Of a stretch of DNA of 64,000 bases, positions 10,560 to 19,122 are shown in pieces. The stretch covers positions 1,059,236 to 1,123,235 of the forward strand of contig BPKO01000001.1 in NCBI GenBank assembly GCA_026005175.1, written 5' to 3'. The stretch is from Candidatus Tectimicrobiota bacterium (GTDB lineage Bacteria; Tectomicrobia; Entotheonellia; Entotheonellales; Entotheonellaceae). Every line of letters begins with the position of its first letter. The first letter of the stretch is position 1. The translations under genes were made by a program, and so were the position numbers. The notes under the pieces are model-generated. The model did not search any database and was not told where the DNA came from. It saw only the letters and a list, made by a program, of their open reading frames with translations.

Positions 10560-11810
10560 ATGCGCCTGGTGTTGCGTGCTGCCCGCCTCATCGACGGCAC
10601 CGGCGCCCCACCGCGCCCCGAGGCGGCGGTGCTCGTCGCAGGCGATACCATTCGCGGCTTGCACTTCGGGCCTACCCTGCCGCCGGCGTGGCAGGAAGGG
10701 GCCCGCCTCCTCGACTATCCCGGCTGCACCCTGCTTCCTGGCCTCATCGACGCCCACGTGCACCTGGTGTGGGGCGGGACCGCCGATCCGGTTGGCGATT
10801 TGCAGCGCGAGAACAATGCCCACCTCTTGCTGCGGGCTGCCGACAACGCCCGCCTGGCGCTTTTTTCCGGCGTCACCACGGTGCGCGACTGCGGCGGCCG
10901 TGACGACACCACCTTCGTGGTGCGCGATGCCTTGCAGCGGGGCCTGATCCCCGGGCCGCGCCTGCGCGTGTGCGGGCGGCCCCTGACGCGGCCTGGTGGC
11001 CACTGCTTCTTCTTCCACGGGGAAGCCGAAGGCGTAGAAGGGGTGCGCCGCGCGGTGGCGCAGCTGGTGGCCGAAGGGGCGGACTTCATCAAGGTGATGG
11101 CCACCGGCGGGGCGATGACTCCCACCACCAACCCCGGCGAAGCGAGCTACAGCCTCGAGGAGCTGCAAGCCATCGTGGAGGCGGCAGCCGCCGCGGGGCG
11201 GACGGTGGCCGCCCACTGCCATGCCCTGGCTGGGATCGAGCGCGCCGTGACTGCCGGGTGCCAGACCATCGAGCATGCCAGCTTCCTCACCCCTGACCGC
11301 CGGGTGCAGTTCGAGCCCCGCCTGGCGGCGCGCCTGGTCGAGCGCGGCACCTACCTCGTGCCCACCCTGGCGGCCGGCTATCACCGGGCGCGGGCCTTGC
11401 AGCGGCGTCCCACGCGCACCCCGGAAGAGACGCGCCTGCTCGAGATGCGGGCGCGACGCCTGGAGCTCTTCCACCGCCTCTACCAGATGGGGGCTCGCCT
11501 GGTCTACGGCAGCGACAGCGGCGTCACCCTGACCCCCTTTGGGGAGCCGCTGGTGGGCCTGCGCCTCCTCGAGCAGCTGGGCATGCCGCCGCTGGCCGTG
11601 CTGCACGCCGCCACCGGCCTTGCCGCTGCTGCGCTCGACATCGCCGACACCGTGGGTACCCTGGCGGTGGGCAAAAAGGCCGATCTTCTGGTCGTGGCAG
11701 GCGACCCCAGCCGCGACCTCGGCGCCTTGCAGCAGCTGCGCCTGGTGATGCTGGGGGGCCAAGTCGTGGTTCCCCACCGCCCCGTGCACTGGCAGGAGCC
11801 CGAGGGCTAA
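10560..11810 (+). CDS. Imidazolonepropionase-like amidohydrolase
   Basis: Metal-dependent amidohydrolase (TIM barrel) of the imidazolonepropionase-like / prolidase-type group. The 416 residues contain the metal ligands DAHVHLV (His66, His68), the lysine region FIKVMATGGAM, histidines in VAAHCHALAGIE and TIEHASF, and the catalytic aspartate in YGSDSGVTLTP. The substrate may be a cyclic amide, dipeptide or xenobiotic; the sequence does not decide. It follows the acyl-CoA dehydrogenase closely. Its stop overlaps the stop of the convergent wbuC gene by four bases (CTAA). Confidence 0.87.
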   Translation: MRLVLRAARLIDGTGAPPRPEAAVLVAGDTIRGLHFGPTLPPAWQEGARLLDYPGCTLLPGLIDAHVHLVWGGTADPVGDLQRENNAHLLLRAADNARLALFSGVTTVRDCGGRDDTTFVVRDALQRGLIPGPRLRVCGRPLTRPGGHCFFFHGEAEGVEGVRRAVAQLVAEGADFIKVMATGGAMTPTTNPGEASYSLEELQAIVEAAAAAGRTVAAHCHALAGIERAVTAGCQTIEHASFLTPDRRVQFEPRLAARLVERGTYLVPTLAAGYHRARALQRRPTRTPEETRLLEMRARRLELFHRLYQMGARLVYGSDSGVTLTPFGEPLVGLRLLEQLGMPPLAVLHAATGLAAAALDIADTVGTLAVGKKADLLVVAGDPSRDLGALQQLRLVMLGGQVVVPHRPVHWQEPEG

Positions 11811-12313
11811 GCCCGCTTGCTGAAGCTGAGATACTGCTGCCCGCGGCCAAGGCGGCCATCGGCTGCCTCCTCTGGTGCCGCCTCCCAAGGGGCGAATTCG
11901 GTCTGCGCCTTCACGTACGGACCGGCCAGCGTTTCGAGATACACCGCCGTCTCTGACAGGCAGCAGACCGTGTGCCACTGGCCGGCCGGAAAGGTGTAGA
12001 GAAACGCCCCGCCGCCGCTTGCAGGCCCCAGCTCGACCCGGCGTATCACCTGCCCGTCCTCGCCAAAGAAGGCGACCGAGATCCTGCCTTCGATGAGGGT
12101 GTATGTCTTCCGTTTATGCTTTTGGCGATGAGGACGGATGTGGGTGTCTTTGCAAATCGCAATGAGCATCTCTTGAACTTTTTCTCTGGGCGACTTGTGA
12201 AGACAGAATCTTGCTCTCTTGAGAGGAGAAGCCGAGAGCTTTTCTTTGAGCATAGACAGTTTTCTTGCGTCTATCGTCACATGATCGTCTTTGAAGTATA
12301 TTGCTATTGACAC
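11807..12313 (-). CDS. WbuC-family cupin protein
   Basis: Cupin-fold protein of the WbuC type found at the ends of O-antigen and other glycan clusters; its reaction is not established. The 168-residue product has LHKSPREKVQEMLIAI, IRPHRQKHKRKTYTLIEGRI and FPAGQWHTV, which carry the expected cupin metal ligands, and ends in FAPWEAAPEE. I chose GTG 12313 because an AAGGGAGG site precedes it; it overlaps the DegT stop by ten bases. The first two thirds of the gene (about 12060-12310) are visibly richer in A/T than the neighbours. It is the last gene of the glycan operon. Confidence 0.82.
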   Translation of the reverse strand: MSIAIYFKDDHVTIDARKLSMLKEKLSASPLKRARFCLHKSPREKVQEMLIAICKDTHIRPHRQKHKRKTYTLIEGRISVAFFGEDGQVIRRVELGPASGGGAFLYTFPAGQWHTVCCLSETAVYLETLAGPYVKAQTEFAPWEAAPEEAADGRLGRGQQYLSFSKRA

Positions 12314-13416
12314 GGCCTGCCTCCCTTGAAGAATTCCCAAATGCAGTCGGTGACGTACTTGACCTCATCGTGGGTGAGTTTGTCGTGGATGGGCAAGCAG
12401 AGGAGGCGCCGGATGAGGCGCTGGGCGTTGGCAAACTCTGCCCGGTAGCCGTCACGGTAGGCGGGGTGACACGGCAGCAGGTCGGCGTCGCGGGTTTGGA
12501 CTTCGATCCCGCGGGCTGCGAGGAAAGCCCGCAGGGCATCGCGGGCGTCGGTGCCGATGGGAAAGAGGTAGTAGACGCTGCGGGCTCCGGCGGTCTCGGG
12601 GAGCACGTCGACGAGACCCTTGAGGTGCTTGCGGTACCAAGTGGCCACCTCGCGCCGGCGCGCGAGGCGCCGCTCGAAGTCGGACAGGCGGCGCAGCAGG
12701 ATCGCTGCCTGCAGGGTGTCGAGACGGCCGTTGAGGCTGGGCTCGTGGCACAGGCGCCGCTGGTGCATGCCGTTGTAGCGCAGCGCCAGGAGGCGCTCGT
12801 AGACATCGCGGCGGTTGGTCACCACCAGCCCGGCTTCCCCGCAGGCCCCGAGCACTTTCATGGGATTCATGCTGAAGCAGGCCACGTCGCCAAAGGCGCC
12901 GGCAGGGCGTCCGTGATCCCAGGCGCCAAACGCCCGCGCTGCATCTTCAATGACGAGCAGGCGGTGCGCTTGGGCCAGCTGCAGCAGGGCTGGCATCGCG
13001 CAGAGGCTGCCCGTGTAGTGCACGGGGACGATAGCGCGGGTGCGAGGCGTGAGCAACCGGCGTACGGAGTCCGGCGCCATGGTGAGGTCGTCGCCCACGT
13101 CGGCGAACACCGGGGTGGCCCCGGTGAGCCGGATGGCGTTGGCGGTAGCGATCCACGACAGGGACGCGGTGATGACTTCGTCGCCGGGCCCGATGCCGAG
13201 GCTTTTGAGGCCCAAGAACAGCGCGTCGGTGCCCGACTTTACCCCCACGGCGTAGGTGCGGCCGCAAGCAGCGGCCAGACGCTGCTCGCACGCCGCCACT
13301 TCGGGGCCCAGGATAAAACGCCCATGCTGCAAGACGGCCTCTACGGCCGCGAGGAGGTCGCGGCGCTCCTCAGGGTCGTCGACCCGCAGGTCCAGAAACG
13401 GGATCTTCCATGTCAT
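12304..13416 (-). CDS. DegT/DnrJ/EryC1 aminotransferase (first of two)
   Basis: PLP-dependent sugar aminotransferase that adds an amino group to a nucleotide-linked keto sugar. The 370 residues include GVKSGTDALFLGLKSLGIG, GDEVITASLSWIATANAI, VIEDAARAFGA and the PLP lysine in FSMNPMKVLGACGEAG. ATG 13416 has AGGAGG upstream; it lies 47 bases inside the end of the formyltransferase gene. Pairing with a formyltransferase suggests the product is an N-formylated amino sugar, which is inference from the neighbours. Confidence 0.9.
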   Translation of the reverse strand: MTWKIPFLDLRVDDPEERRDLLAAVEAVLQHGRFILGPEVAACEQRLAAACGRTYAVGVKSGTDALFLGLKSLGIGPGDEVITASLSWIATANAIRLTGATPVFADVGDDLTMAPDSVRRLLTPRTRAIVPVHYTGSLCAMPALLQLAQAHRLLVIEDAARAFGAWDHGRPAGAFGDVACFSMNPMKVLGACGEAGLVVTNRRDVYERLLALRYNGMHQRRLCHEPSLNGRLDTLQAAILLRRLSDFERRLARRREVATWYRKHLKGLVDVLPETAGARSVYYLFPIGTDARDALRAFLAARGIEVQTRDADLLPCHPAYRDGYRAEFANAQRLIRRLLCLPIHDKLTHDEVKYVTDCIWEFFKGGRPCQ

Positions 13417-14221
13417 CGTTGCCCTCCTCTCGCAAGGCGCTCTCGGCATGAAGCGAGCGTACGGCGTCGTCCGTTTCAGGGGCAGTGCCGCCTTCTGTGA
13501 CCGTCAGCGTCAAGCGGTAAGTGCGGCCACGGTAGCGCATCTCCGCCGTGGTGCGCGGGGAAAAGTCGTGGGCCAAAATCCAGAGCACGAAGTCCTCCAG
13601 GCTCATGACCGCGGTGGCAGGCAGCACGCGATCCCGTTCGGTTTGGCGCCGGGTGTGGTAGTGCCCTTCGCCACACTGTGGCTTGGGTACCAGGGTGCCG
13701 GCGTAGATGGCTGGCCAGGCGTCGCGGAAGAGGCGAATGGCTTCTTCTTGCAAGCGGTGGTGCAGGTCCTGGCCGCGCGTGGGAAACGTGTACGGCACGG
13801 GCCGCTGCACGTACACCTCGCCGGCATCGATCTGCTCCCGCATTTCGAGGAGGGCCACACCGGCCGGCAGCCGTTTGCGAATCGTCCAGGCGGCGTTGTC
13901 GTTCCCGCGGCAGAGTGGGACCAGACCGGGATGCACGTTGAGGCGGTGGTCGAACAGCGACAAGAATTCTCCGCGCAGGCGGTGGGGAGACCACAAGTTC
14001 AAGAGCCAGGCATAACGCCGCCGTTCCTGAATGAGGGTGGCCTGCGTTGCCGGCGTATACCCTTCAGCTGCCACGCCGCGGCGGGTGGCCAAGGCCACCA
14101 GCGCCGCATCGGCAGGAGTGGCGGCGATCACGCGCTCGACGGGCGCCTCACTGTCGAGCAAGTAGCGGACGAGCTCCAGGCCCACGCGTTTGGAAGCCAG
14201 AACCAGGATGCCGGTGGCCAT
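13370..14221 (-). CDS. Formyltransferase family protein, probably sugar N-formyltransferase
   Basis: Member of the fold shared by methionyl-tRNA and sugar formyltransferases, moving a formyl group from N10-formyltetrahydrofolate to an amine. The Asn-His-Asp catalytic set can be seen: LNVHPGLVPLCRGND supplies Asn and His, and EQIDAGEVYVQ supplies Asp. The 283-residue product lacks the tRNA-specific C-terminal domain; instead a short beta-type tail (MRYRGRTYRLTLTVTEGG) is present. It overlaps the downstream DegT gene, consistent with acting on that enzyme's product. Confidence 0.8.
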   Translation of the reverse strand: MATGILVLASKRVGLELVRYLLDSEAPVERVIAATPADAALVALATRRGVAAEGYTPATQATLIQERRRYAWLLNLWSPHRLRGEFLSLFDHRLNVHPGLVPLCRGNDNAAWTIRKRLPAGVALLEMREQIDAGEVYVQRPVPYTFPTRGQDLHHRLQEEAIRLFRDAWPAIYAGTLVPKPQCGEGHYHTRRQTERDRVLPATAVMSLEDFVLWILAHDFSPRTTAEMRYRGRTYRLTLTVTEGGTAPETDDAVRSLHAESALREEGNDDMEDPVSGPAGRRP

Positions 14222-14249
14222 GCGCCTGCGCCTCCGCCGTCAGGTTCCC

Positions 14250-15470
14250 CTAGAGGAGCGCTTGCGCCTGGTGCCCGAGCAAGAAGGGGTTGCAGCGGAC
14301 GTATTCCTCGCTGACGCGTGCCTGGCAGACCGCAGGGCCAAAGTAAGGAAAGGGAAGCTCGCCGCGGGAGCGCACCAGGTGCGCCAGGTGCTCATCTTCA
14401 CGGAGCTTGGCGTAAATGGCCGGGGTAGGCTTATAGGTGCCGGCAAGGTGCTCGACCATTTCCGCGGTGCTGCGCAGAATTTCCTCGGGCGTGTTGGGCA
14501 CCAGCTGCACGCCGTAGCGCGTAAACTCCTCGTGGCGCGAAAAGTCAACGAGGGGGGAAAGCAGCACCTCGCGATAGGTCAGCAGGCGGCCAAGGCTATG
14601 CGAGAAGTATTTCTTGTAGACAAAGAGGTCCTGCGGGCCTGCCAGCACCACAGCCTGCACCGGGCTGTTGACGGCCAGGATCGGCTTGTTGAAGGCACGA
14701 GCCACCGACCAGGGCCCGGAAAGCGTGCCGAGCAGGAAGTCGCTGCACCACAAGAAGTAGGGATCCACAAACGGCTCGTAAGCGGGATGAAACGGGGCGT
14801 CGATGAGCTGGGGATGTGAGGAGACAAGCCGCTGCATCGTTGGGTCACCCAGGCGCACCACGTAGAACCCGCGCCGGATGAGAAACTCCATGGCCGGAAT
14901 GTAAGTGGCGATGTCGGCGTCGCGAAAGGCGTGGTAGCGGGCATGAGGCAAGTAGCCGGCCTCGCGCACGTGCAAGGTGACGATGCGGGCTTCGGCCGGA
15001 ATACCAAAGGCACGGCGCAATGCCAAGCCCCGGCGTTCGTCTTCTGCCGTCAGTGTCACGTGCTGGAACGTTCCACCCTGCATCAGCCGCTCGAACATCA
15101 GCCGGTAGAGGGTGGAGGGGTTGTAGAGGGCGTACAGGCGGTTGCCGCGGCGCACCGAGCCGAGGTCTGCCCAGCCCAAATGTAAGACCTCCTCGTCTGC
15201 GCAGGGCACCCAGCGCATGCCGCGGGTGAAAATGCGGAACACTTCGACGTTGACGCGCTCACTGAGCGGCGGCGTGATGAGGACACACTCGTCATACTCG
15301 CCGTGGAAAATGCTCTGGATCTGGAAGATCTCCTGCGCCAGCTGCCCGAGGCGGCCTACCTGGACCAGAATGTAGACGAGCTGCCGGGGGGCCTGCTCCG
15401 GCGGCGTGCCAAGAACGGCATCGATTTTGTCCAGTGCCGCGTCGAGCGACGACAAAACGATAGATGGCAT
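14250..15470 (-). CDS. TIGR04372-type glycosyltransferase
   Basis: A 406-residue protein resembling the TIGR04372 glycosyltransferase family, found in surface-polysaccharide clusters. Characteristic stretches are VTLHVREAGYLPHARYHAFR, DADIATYIPAMEFLIRRGF and VVRLGDPTMQRL, followed by a GT-B-like C-terminal half (FLLGTLSGPWSVARAFNKPI). ATG 15470 with an AGGAGG site is preferred to alternatives further upstream. The donor and acceptor sugars cannot be inferred. It is cytoplasmic, with no membrane segment or signal peptide. Confidence 0.78.
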   Translation of the reverse strand: MPSIVLSSLDAALDKIDAVLGTPPEQAPRQLVYILVQVGRLGQLAQEIFQIQSIFHGEYDECVLITPPLSERVNVEVFRIFTRGMRWVPCADEEVLHLGWADLGSVRRGNRLYALYNPSTLYRLMFERLMQGGTFQHVTLTAEDERRGLALRRAFGIPAEARIVTLHVREAGYLPHARYHAFRDADIATYIPAMEFLIRRGFYVVRLGDPTMQRLVSSHPQLIDAPFHPAYEPFVDPYFLWCSDFLLGTLSGPWSVARAFNKPILAVNSPVQAVVLAGPQDLFVYKKYFSHSLGRLLTYREVLLSPLVDFSRHEEFTRYGVQLVPNTPEEILRSTAEMVEHLAGTYKPTPAIYAKLREDEHLAHLVRSRGELPFPYFGPAVCQARVSEEYVRCNPFLLGHQAQALL

Positions 15471-15532
15471 GCGCCTGCCTCCTGTGCGCGGGTTCCCGCC
15501 CGTGGCCGCCATGACGGCGGCAGCCAGTGCCT

Positions 15533-16438
15533 TTAAGCAGCTAGCCGTGCCAGCAGCGTCTGGCAAATGCGGTACGTCTCTTCAATGCCCGGTGCCGTCA
15601 CCGTGACATGGCCCTGGCCGTCGTCGCGGTAAAAGTCGAAGAGGGAAAGCCGTTTCCGAATGCTCAGGTCTCTTAAACAGTCCATATAGGCACAAAAGAG
15701 TTGCAACACGTGCCAGTTGTCAACGAAGCGATTATCGATGTTTTGGAGTTTTTTAGTCGTAGGATTTATGATTACTTCTTCTATGATGTCGTCGCTGCAT
15801 TTTGTTCCTACGAATCTCGCAATTTCTTTGAATCTTTCTTGAATATTTTCATAATCAACGTGCATGGCTTGATAAGCTCTTTTGTAAATCTCTAAGCAGA
15901 CCAAATCGTTGACAAATAGAATCAAAACAGTGTTAACAATGGCGTTGAAGCTTTCCTGGTTGACGGCGAGGGGCTGGTAAGTCGATTCCGCTTCTGGTGG
16001 GGTGGTGCGCAGGGTGTCGGCGAGGACGCCCGTGAGGCGGGGGTCGGTGGGCTGGGCGAGGCGGTTGATGCCGCCGCGCACCAGGAGCGACTTGATGATG
16101 CTGAAGTAGTCTCTGGTGAGAAAGACGATGCGGATGTCGGGCTCAATGGTTGCCAGGAGCGCCTCGATCTCGCTACGGCTGAGCATGGCGTAGGGGTCGA
16201 GGACGAGCTTCGAGCCGACCACCGGCGCGGTCGCAGACAGCTGGCGGAGCTGCTCGCGGCAGCGCCACGTGGCATCGGGAATGACGAGGTGGAGGGGACG
16301 GGGGGGATAGGCGGGGCGCCACTTGATTTCGTAGTCGGCGTGGACGTCGGGAAGGGCGGCAAGGGAGGTTTCCACCCACGTCGAGCCGGTTCGCACGTTC
16401 GAGACGCACAGGAAGTAATGCCGTTTATCGGGGTGCAT
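15533..16438 (-). CDS. Sulfotransferase-like P-loop protein
   Basis: A 301-residue protein with the two PAPS-binding landmarks of sulfotransferases: the 5'-phosphosulfate loop in CVSNVRTGSTWVETSL and the 3'-phosphate segment in IVFLTRDYFSIIKSLL. It would transfer sulfate to a glycan or another acceptor. ATG 16438 has an AAAGGA site. The C-terminal third (about 15640-15960) is strikingly A/T-rich against a GC-rich 5' part, as if the gene were mosaic. Other P-loop transferases share the motifs, so the reaction is tentative. Confidence 0.7.
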   Translation of the reverse strand: MHPDKRHYFLCVSNVRTGSTWVETSLAALPDVHADYEIKWRPAYPPRPLHLVIPDATWRCREQLRQLSATAPVVGSKLVLDPYAMLSRSEIEALLATIEPDIRIVFLTRDYFSIIKSLLVRGGINRLAQPTDPRLTGVLADTLRTTPPEAESTYQPLAVNQESFNAIVNTVLILFVNDLVCLEIYKRAYQAMHVDYENIQERFKEIARFVGTKCSDDIIEEVIINPTTKKLQNIDNRFVDNWHVLQLFCAYMDCLRDLSIRKRLSLFDFYRDDGQGHVTVTAPGIEETYRICQTLLARLAA

Positions 16439-16457
16439 GGCAGGGTCCTTTTGAGGG

Positions 16458-17489
16458 TCAGGGCGCCATCACCAGCACACAGCGGCTTGCTTCTCCCCGC
16501 TGCACGGTGGCGATGGCGGCGTTGATCTCTTCGAGTCGGTAGCGGTGCGTGATCTGCTCTGCCAGCTTGAGCTTGCCGCGCTGGTAAAGCTGCACGTAGC
16601 GCGGAATATCTCGGTCGGGCTGGGTGCCGCCCCCGTGTGAGCCCCGCAGCTGGCGGCCAAAGTGAAGGGGAAAGGAATCGATGCACAGCGGCTCGCCAAG
16701 GGCTGGCACGCCGGCCAGGATGGTCTTGCCGGCCGTGCTCGTCAGACGGTAGGCCAGGGCGCGCACCGCCGCGTGGCCCGTGGTATCCACGGTGACGTCA
16801 AAGCCTTGTCCGCACGACAGGCGCCGCAGCTGCACGTAAGGGTCGCCGCTGCCGGCGTTGACCCCGTGCGTGGCACCAAAGTGCTGGGCCCAGGCCAGCT
16901 TGTGCTCGTAGAGGTCGACGGCGACGATCGGGTAAGCGTTGACCAGGGCTGCCCCCTGGATCACGTTGAGGCCTACCCCGCCCACGCCAAAAACGGCAAT
17001 GCTTTGCCCCGGCTGTAAAGCGGCGTCGTGGAACACGATGCCCAGCCCGGTGGGCACCGCACAGCCCAGCAGGCAGGCCACGTCGAGCGGCACGTCAGCA
17101 GCAATGGGAGTCACCCGGTTTTCGGCAACCACCGTGTATTCGCTGAAGGTGGTCACCGGGCCGGCGTTGACGACCGTGTCCTGCCAGCGAAACTGCGGCG
17201 GCAGGGCCTCGATGCCCGTGCCCTTCATCCAGTGGAGCACCACGTGATCTCCAGGCTTGACCTTGCGCACGCCGGGACCCACCGCCGCCACTACCCCGGC
17301 GCCTTCGTGGCCAAGCAGGTGCGGGAGGTAGGGGTCGTCACCACGCCGGCCGCTGATCTCGTCGAGCTGCTTGCCACAAATGCCACTGTACATGACGCGG
17401 ACAAGGACCTGCCCCACCCCCAGCGGGGGCAGGTCGAGCTCTGCAACCACCAGCGGCGCGTGCTGCTGAACGAGGATGGCAGCTTTCAT
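16458..17489 (-). CDS. Zinc-binding alcohol dehydrogenase family protein
   Basis: Medium-chain dehydrogenase/reductase using NAD(P). The catalytic-zinc residues are in SGICGKQLDEI and LLGHEGAGVV, with LLGCAVPTGLG as the later cysteine; the Rossmann motif is VFGVGGVGLNVIQGA. The usual four-cysteine structural zinc loop after PGDHVV is absent and replaced by WMKGTGIEALPPQFRW. 343 residues from ATG 17489 (AGAGGAG site). In this operon it may oxidise or reduce a sugar or polyol side group; substrate unknown. Confidence 0.85.
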   Translation of the reverse strand: MKAAILVQQHAPLVVAELDLPPLGVGQVLVRVMYSGICGKQLDEISGRRGDDPYLPHLLGHEGAGVVAAVGPGVRKVKPGDHVVLHWMKGTGIEALPPQFRWQDTVVNAGPVTTFSEYTVVAENRVTPIAADVPLDVACLLGCAVPTGLGIVFHDAALQPGQSIAVFGVGGVGLNVIQGAALVNAYPIVAVDLYEHKLAWAQHFGATHGVNAGSGDPYVQLRRLSCGQGFDVTVDTTGHAAVRALAYRLTSTAGKTILAGVPALGEPLCIDSFPLHFGRQLRGSHGGGTQPDRDIPRYVQLYQRGKLKLAEQITHRYRLEEINAAIATVQRGEASRCVLVMAP

Positions 17490-17518
17490 GGCTTCTCCTC
17501 TCGCTCTATACCACAAGC

Positions 17519-18181
17519 CTATTCAAAAAACAGACAGCCATAGTCGCCGGTGTAGCCGCTCTGAGAAAAGAACCACTCCCACTCTTTTGGGGTATAAAAC
17601 GAGCGACAGGTGAGTTGCCAGTAAAGAAGGTGAACTTTTTCCCGCTCGGTGCGATACGACTCCACGACCACATACTTGCCCCCACACCCCACCCGCTCGA
17701 TTTCTTGCAAAGCCTGGTAGAGTTCATAGTTGTAAAGGTTGTGCAAGGTGCCAAACGACACCACCAGGTCAAAGGTGCGATCGGCGTAAGGCAAAGCGGT
17801 GGCGTTGCCGCGCTGCAGGTAAGGCTTGACTTCCTCTTTGGCGTGCGCCAAGGCGTAAGCGGAAATATCCAAGCCGGCCACCTGTACCCCGGGGACCACC
17901 TGCAGGAACTCGAAGAGCAAGTAGCCCTTGCCGCAGCCGACGTCGAGGACGCGGTGCCCGGGGCGAAGGCCATAGTGCGCGGCCAAGGCGGCAGCCACGG
18001 GCCGCCAGCGGCCGTCGTAGTAGTAGCCCCCGTAGCCGTACTTGCGATCGCCGTCCCAGTATTCCTTGCCGTACTGCAAGGCCACTTCGGCACAGGCCGC
18101 TTTGTCATGAGCAAGGACCCGCTCGCGGTAGTTGCGCCGGGTACGCGTGTGAAGGCTGCTCACAAAGTCGAGGTAAGCCAT
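17519..18181 (-). CDS. SAM-dependent class I methyltransferase
   Basis: A 220-residue methyltransferase with motif I VLDVGCGKGYLLFEFL, the acidic loop VAGLDISAYAL and motif IV FDLVVSFGTLHN. An N-terminal tyrosine-rich stretch (GYGGYYYDGRW) precedes the fold. It probably methylates a sugar or a lipid-linked intermediate, judged from its place in the operon. Its start overlaps the end of the transketolase C-terminal gene by 22 bases. Confidence 0.85.
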   Translation of the reverse strand: MAYLDFVSSLHTRTRRNYRERVLAHDKAACAEVALQYGKEYWDGDRKYGYGGYYYDGRWRPVAAALAAHYGLRPGHRVLDVGCGKGYLLFEFLQVVPGVQVAGLDISAYALAHAKEEVKPYLQRGNATALPYADRTFDLVVSFGTLHNLYNYELYQALQEIERVGCGGKYVVVESYRTEREKVHLLYWQLTCRSFYTPKEWEWFFSQSGYTGDYGCLFFE

Positions 18182-19122
18182 AGGGCATGCACTCCAGAAG
18201 TGATGAGATCCATAACTGCCGCGACCAAGCGCGTGACGGTCAAGCCATAGTGCGCCATGAGGCTGGCCTGTGACCCATAGCCCTCGGGAAAGACGTCGGG
18301 AAGGCCCAGGCGCTTAAAGCGCTTGGCCGGATGAAACGGGGTTTCGGCGATGAGCTCGGCCACGGCACTGCCCAGCCCGCCGACCACGGTGTGCTCTTCG
18401 AGGGTCACCACCACCGGGACGGCGGCCAGCGCGTCGAGCAGGGTTTCGGTGTCCAGCGGCTTAAGCGTCGGCACGTGGAGCACCCCCGTGCTCACGCCCT
18501 CGCGCTGCAGATGCCCCGCGGCTTCCAGGGCGAGGGAAAGCACGGTGCCGGTGGTGATGAGCAGCGCATCGCTGCCCTTCCGCATCCAGTAGGCCTTGCC
18601 GATCTCGAAGGTGCCTGCGGCCGGGGTAACCAGCGGTTCGTTGCCTTTCCCCAGTCGGATGTACAGGGGGCCCTGGTGCGCCAGGGTGGCCAGCATCAAG
18701 CGCCGCATCTCGTTGGCGTCTGCCGGGGCAAGGACAGTCATGTGGGGCAAAGCACGCAGGATGGCCAGATCCTCGATGGCCATGTGGGTGGGGCCAAGCG
18801 GGGCATAGACCAATCCCCCACCGTTGCCCAGCAGGCGCACATTGGCGCGGTGGAGGCAAAGGTCGACGACGAGCTGTTCGAAGCAGCGCCGCGTCAAGAA
18901 CGTGGCGATGGTGTTCACGTACGGCAGGTTGCCTTCGAGGGCCAAGCCGGCAGCAAGGCCAATGAGATTGGCCTCGCTCACCCCTTCCATGAGGAAGCGC
19001 TCGGGCATGGCCGCCCGAAACGACTCCAGGGTGCCGGCACCGAGGTCAGAGCCGAGGAAAAAGACCCGCGGGTCTTGCTTGGCTAGGGTGTAGACCATCT
19101 CGAGGCACGCTTTACGCATCAT
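18160..19122 (-). CDS. Transketolase-like C-terminal subunit
   Basis: Carries the pyrimidine-binding and C-terminal domains of transketolase in a separate 320-residue chain. Recognisable are MEGVSEANLIGLAAGLALEG, the GPTHMAIEDLAILR stretch, VLAPADANEMRRLM and VVTLEEHTVVGGLGSAVAE. It needs the N-terminal chain encoded immediately upstream to form an active TPP enzyme moving two-carbon ketol units. Split transketolases in glycan clusters commonly serve synthesis of unusual sugars. The start (19122 or 19119) lies inside the upstream stop region. Confidence 0.88.
   Translation of the reverse strand: MMRKACLEMVYTLAKQDPRVFFLGSDLGAGTLESFRAAMPERFLMEGVSEANLIGLAAGLALEGNLPYVNTIATFLTRRCFEQLVVDLCLHRANVRLLGNGGGLVYAPLGPTHMAIEDLAILRALPHMTVLAPADANEMRRLMLATLAHQGPLYIRLGKGNEPLVTPAAGTFEIGKAYWMRKGSDALLITTGTVLSLALEAAGHLQREGVSTGVLHVPTLKPLDTETLLDALAAVPVVVTLEEHTVVGGLGSAVAELIAETPFHPAKRFKRLGLPDVFPEGYGSQASLMAHYGLTVTRLVAAVMDLITSGVHALWLTSTL

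Noticed and set aside
10062-11978. A 638-residue open frame on the minus strand
   Set aside because: It is antisense to the acyl-CoA dehydrogenase and amidohydrolase, both of which have clear family motifs.
12301-13500. A 399-residue plus-strand open frame
   Set aside because: Antisense to the DegT gene; composition is typical of a GC-rich shadow frame.
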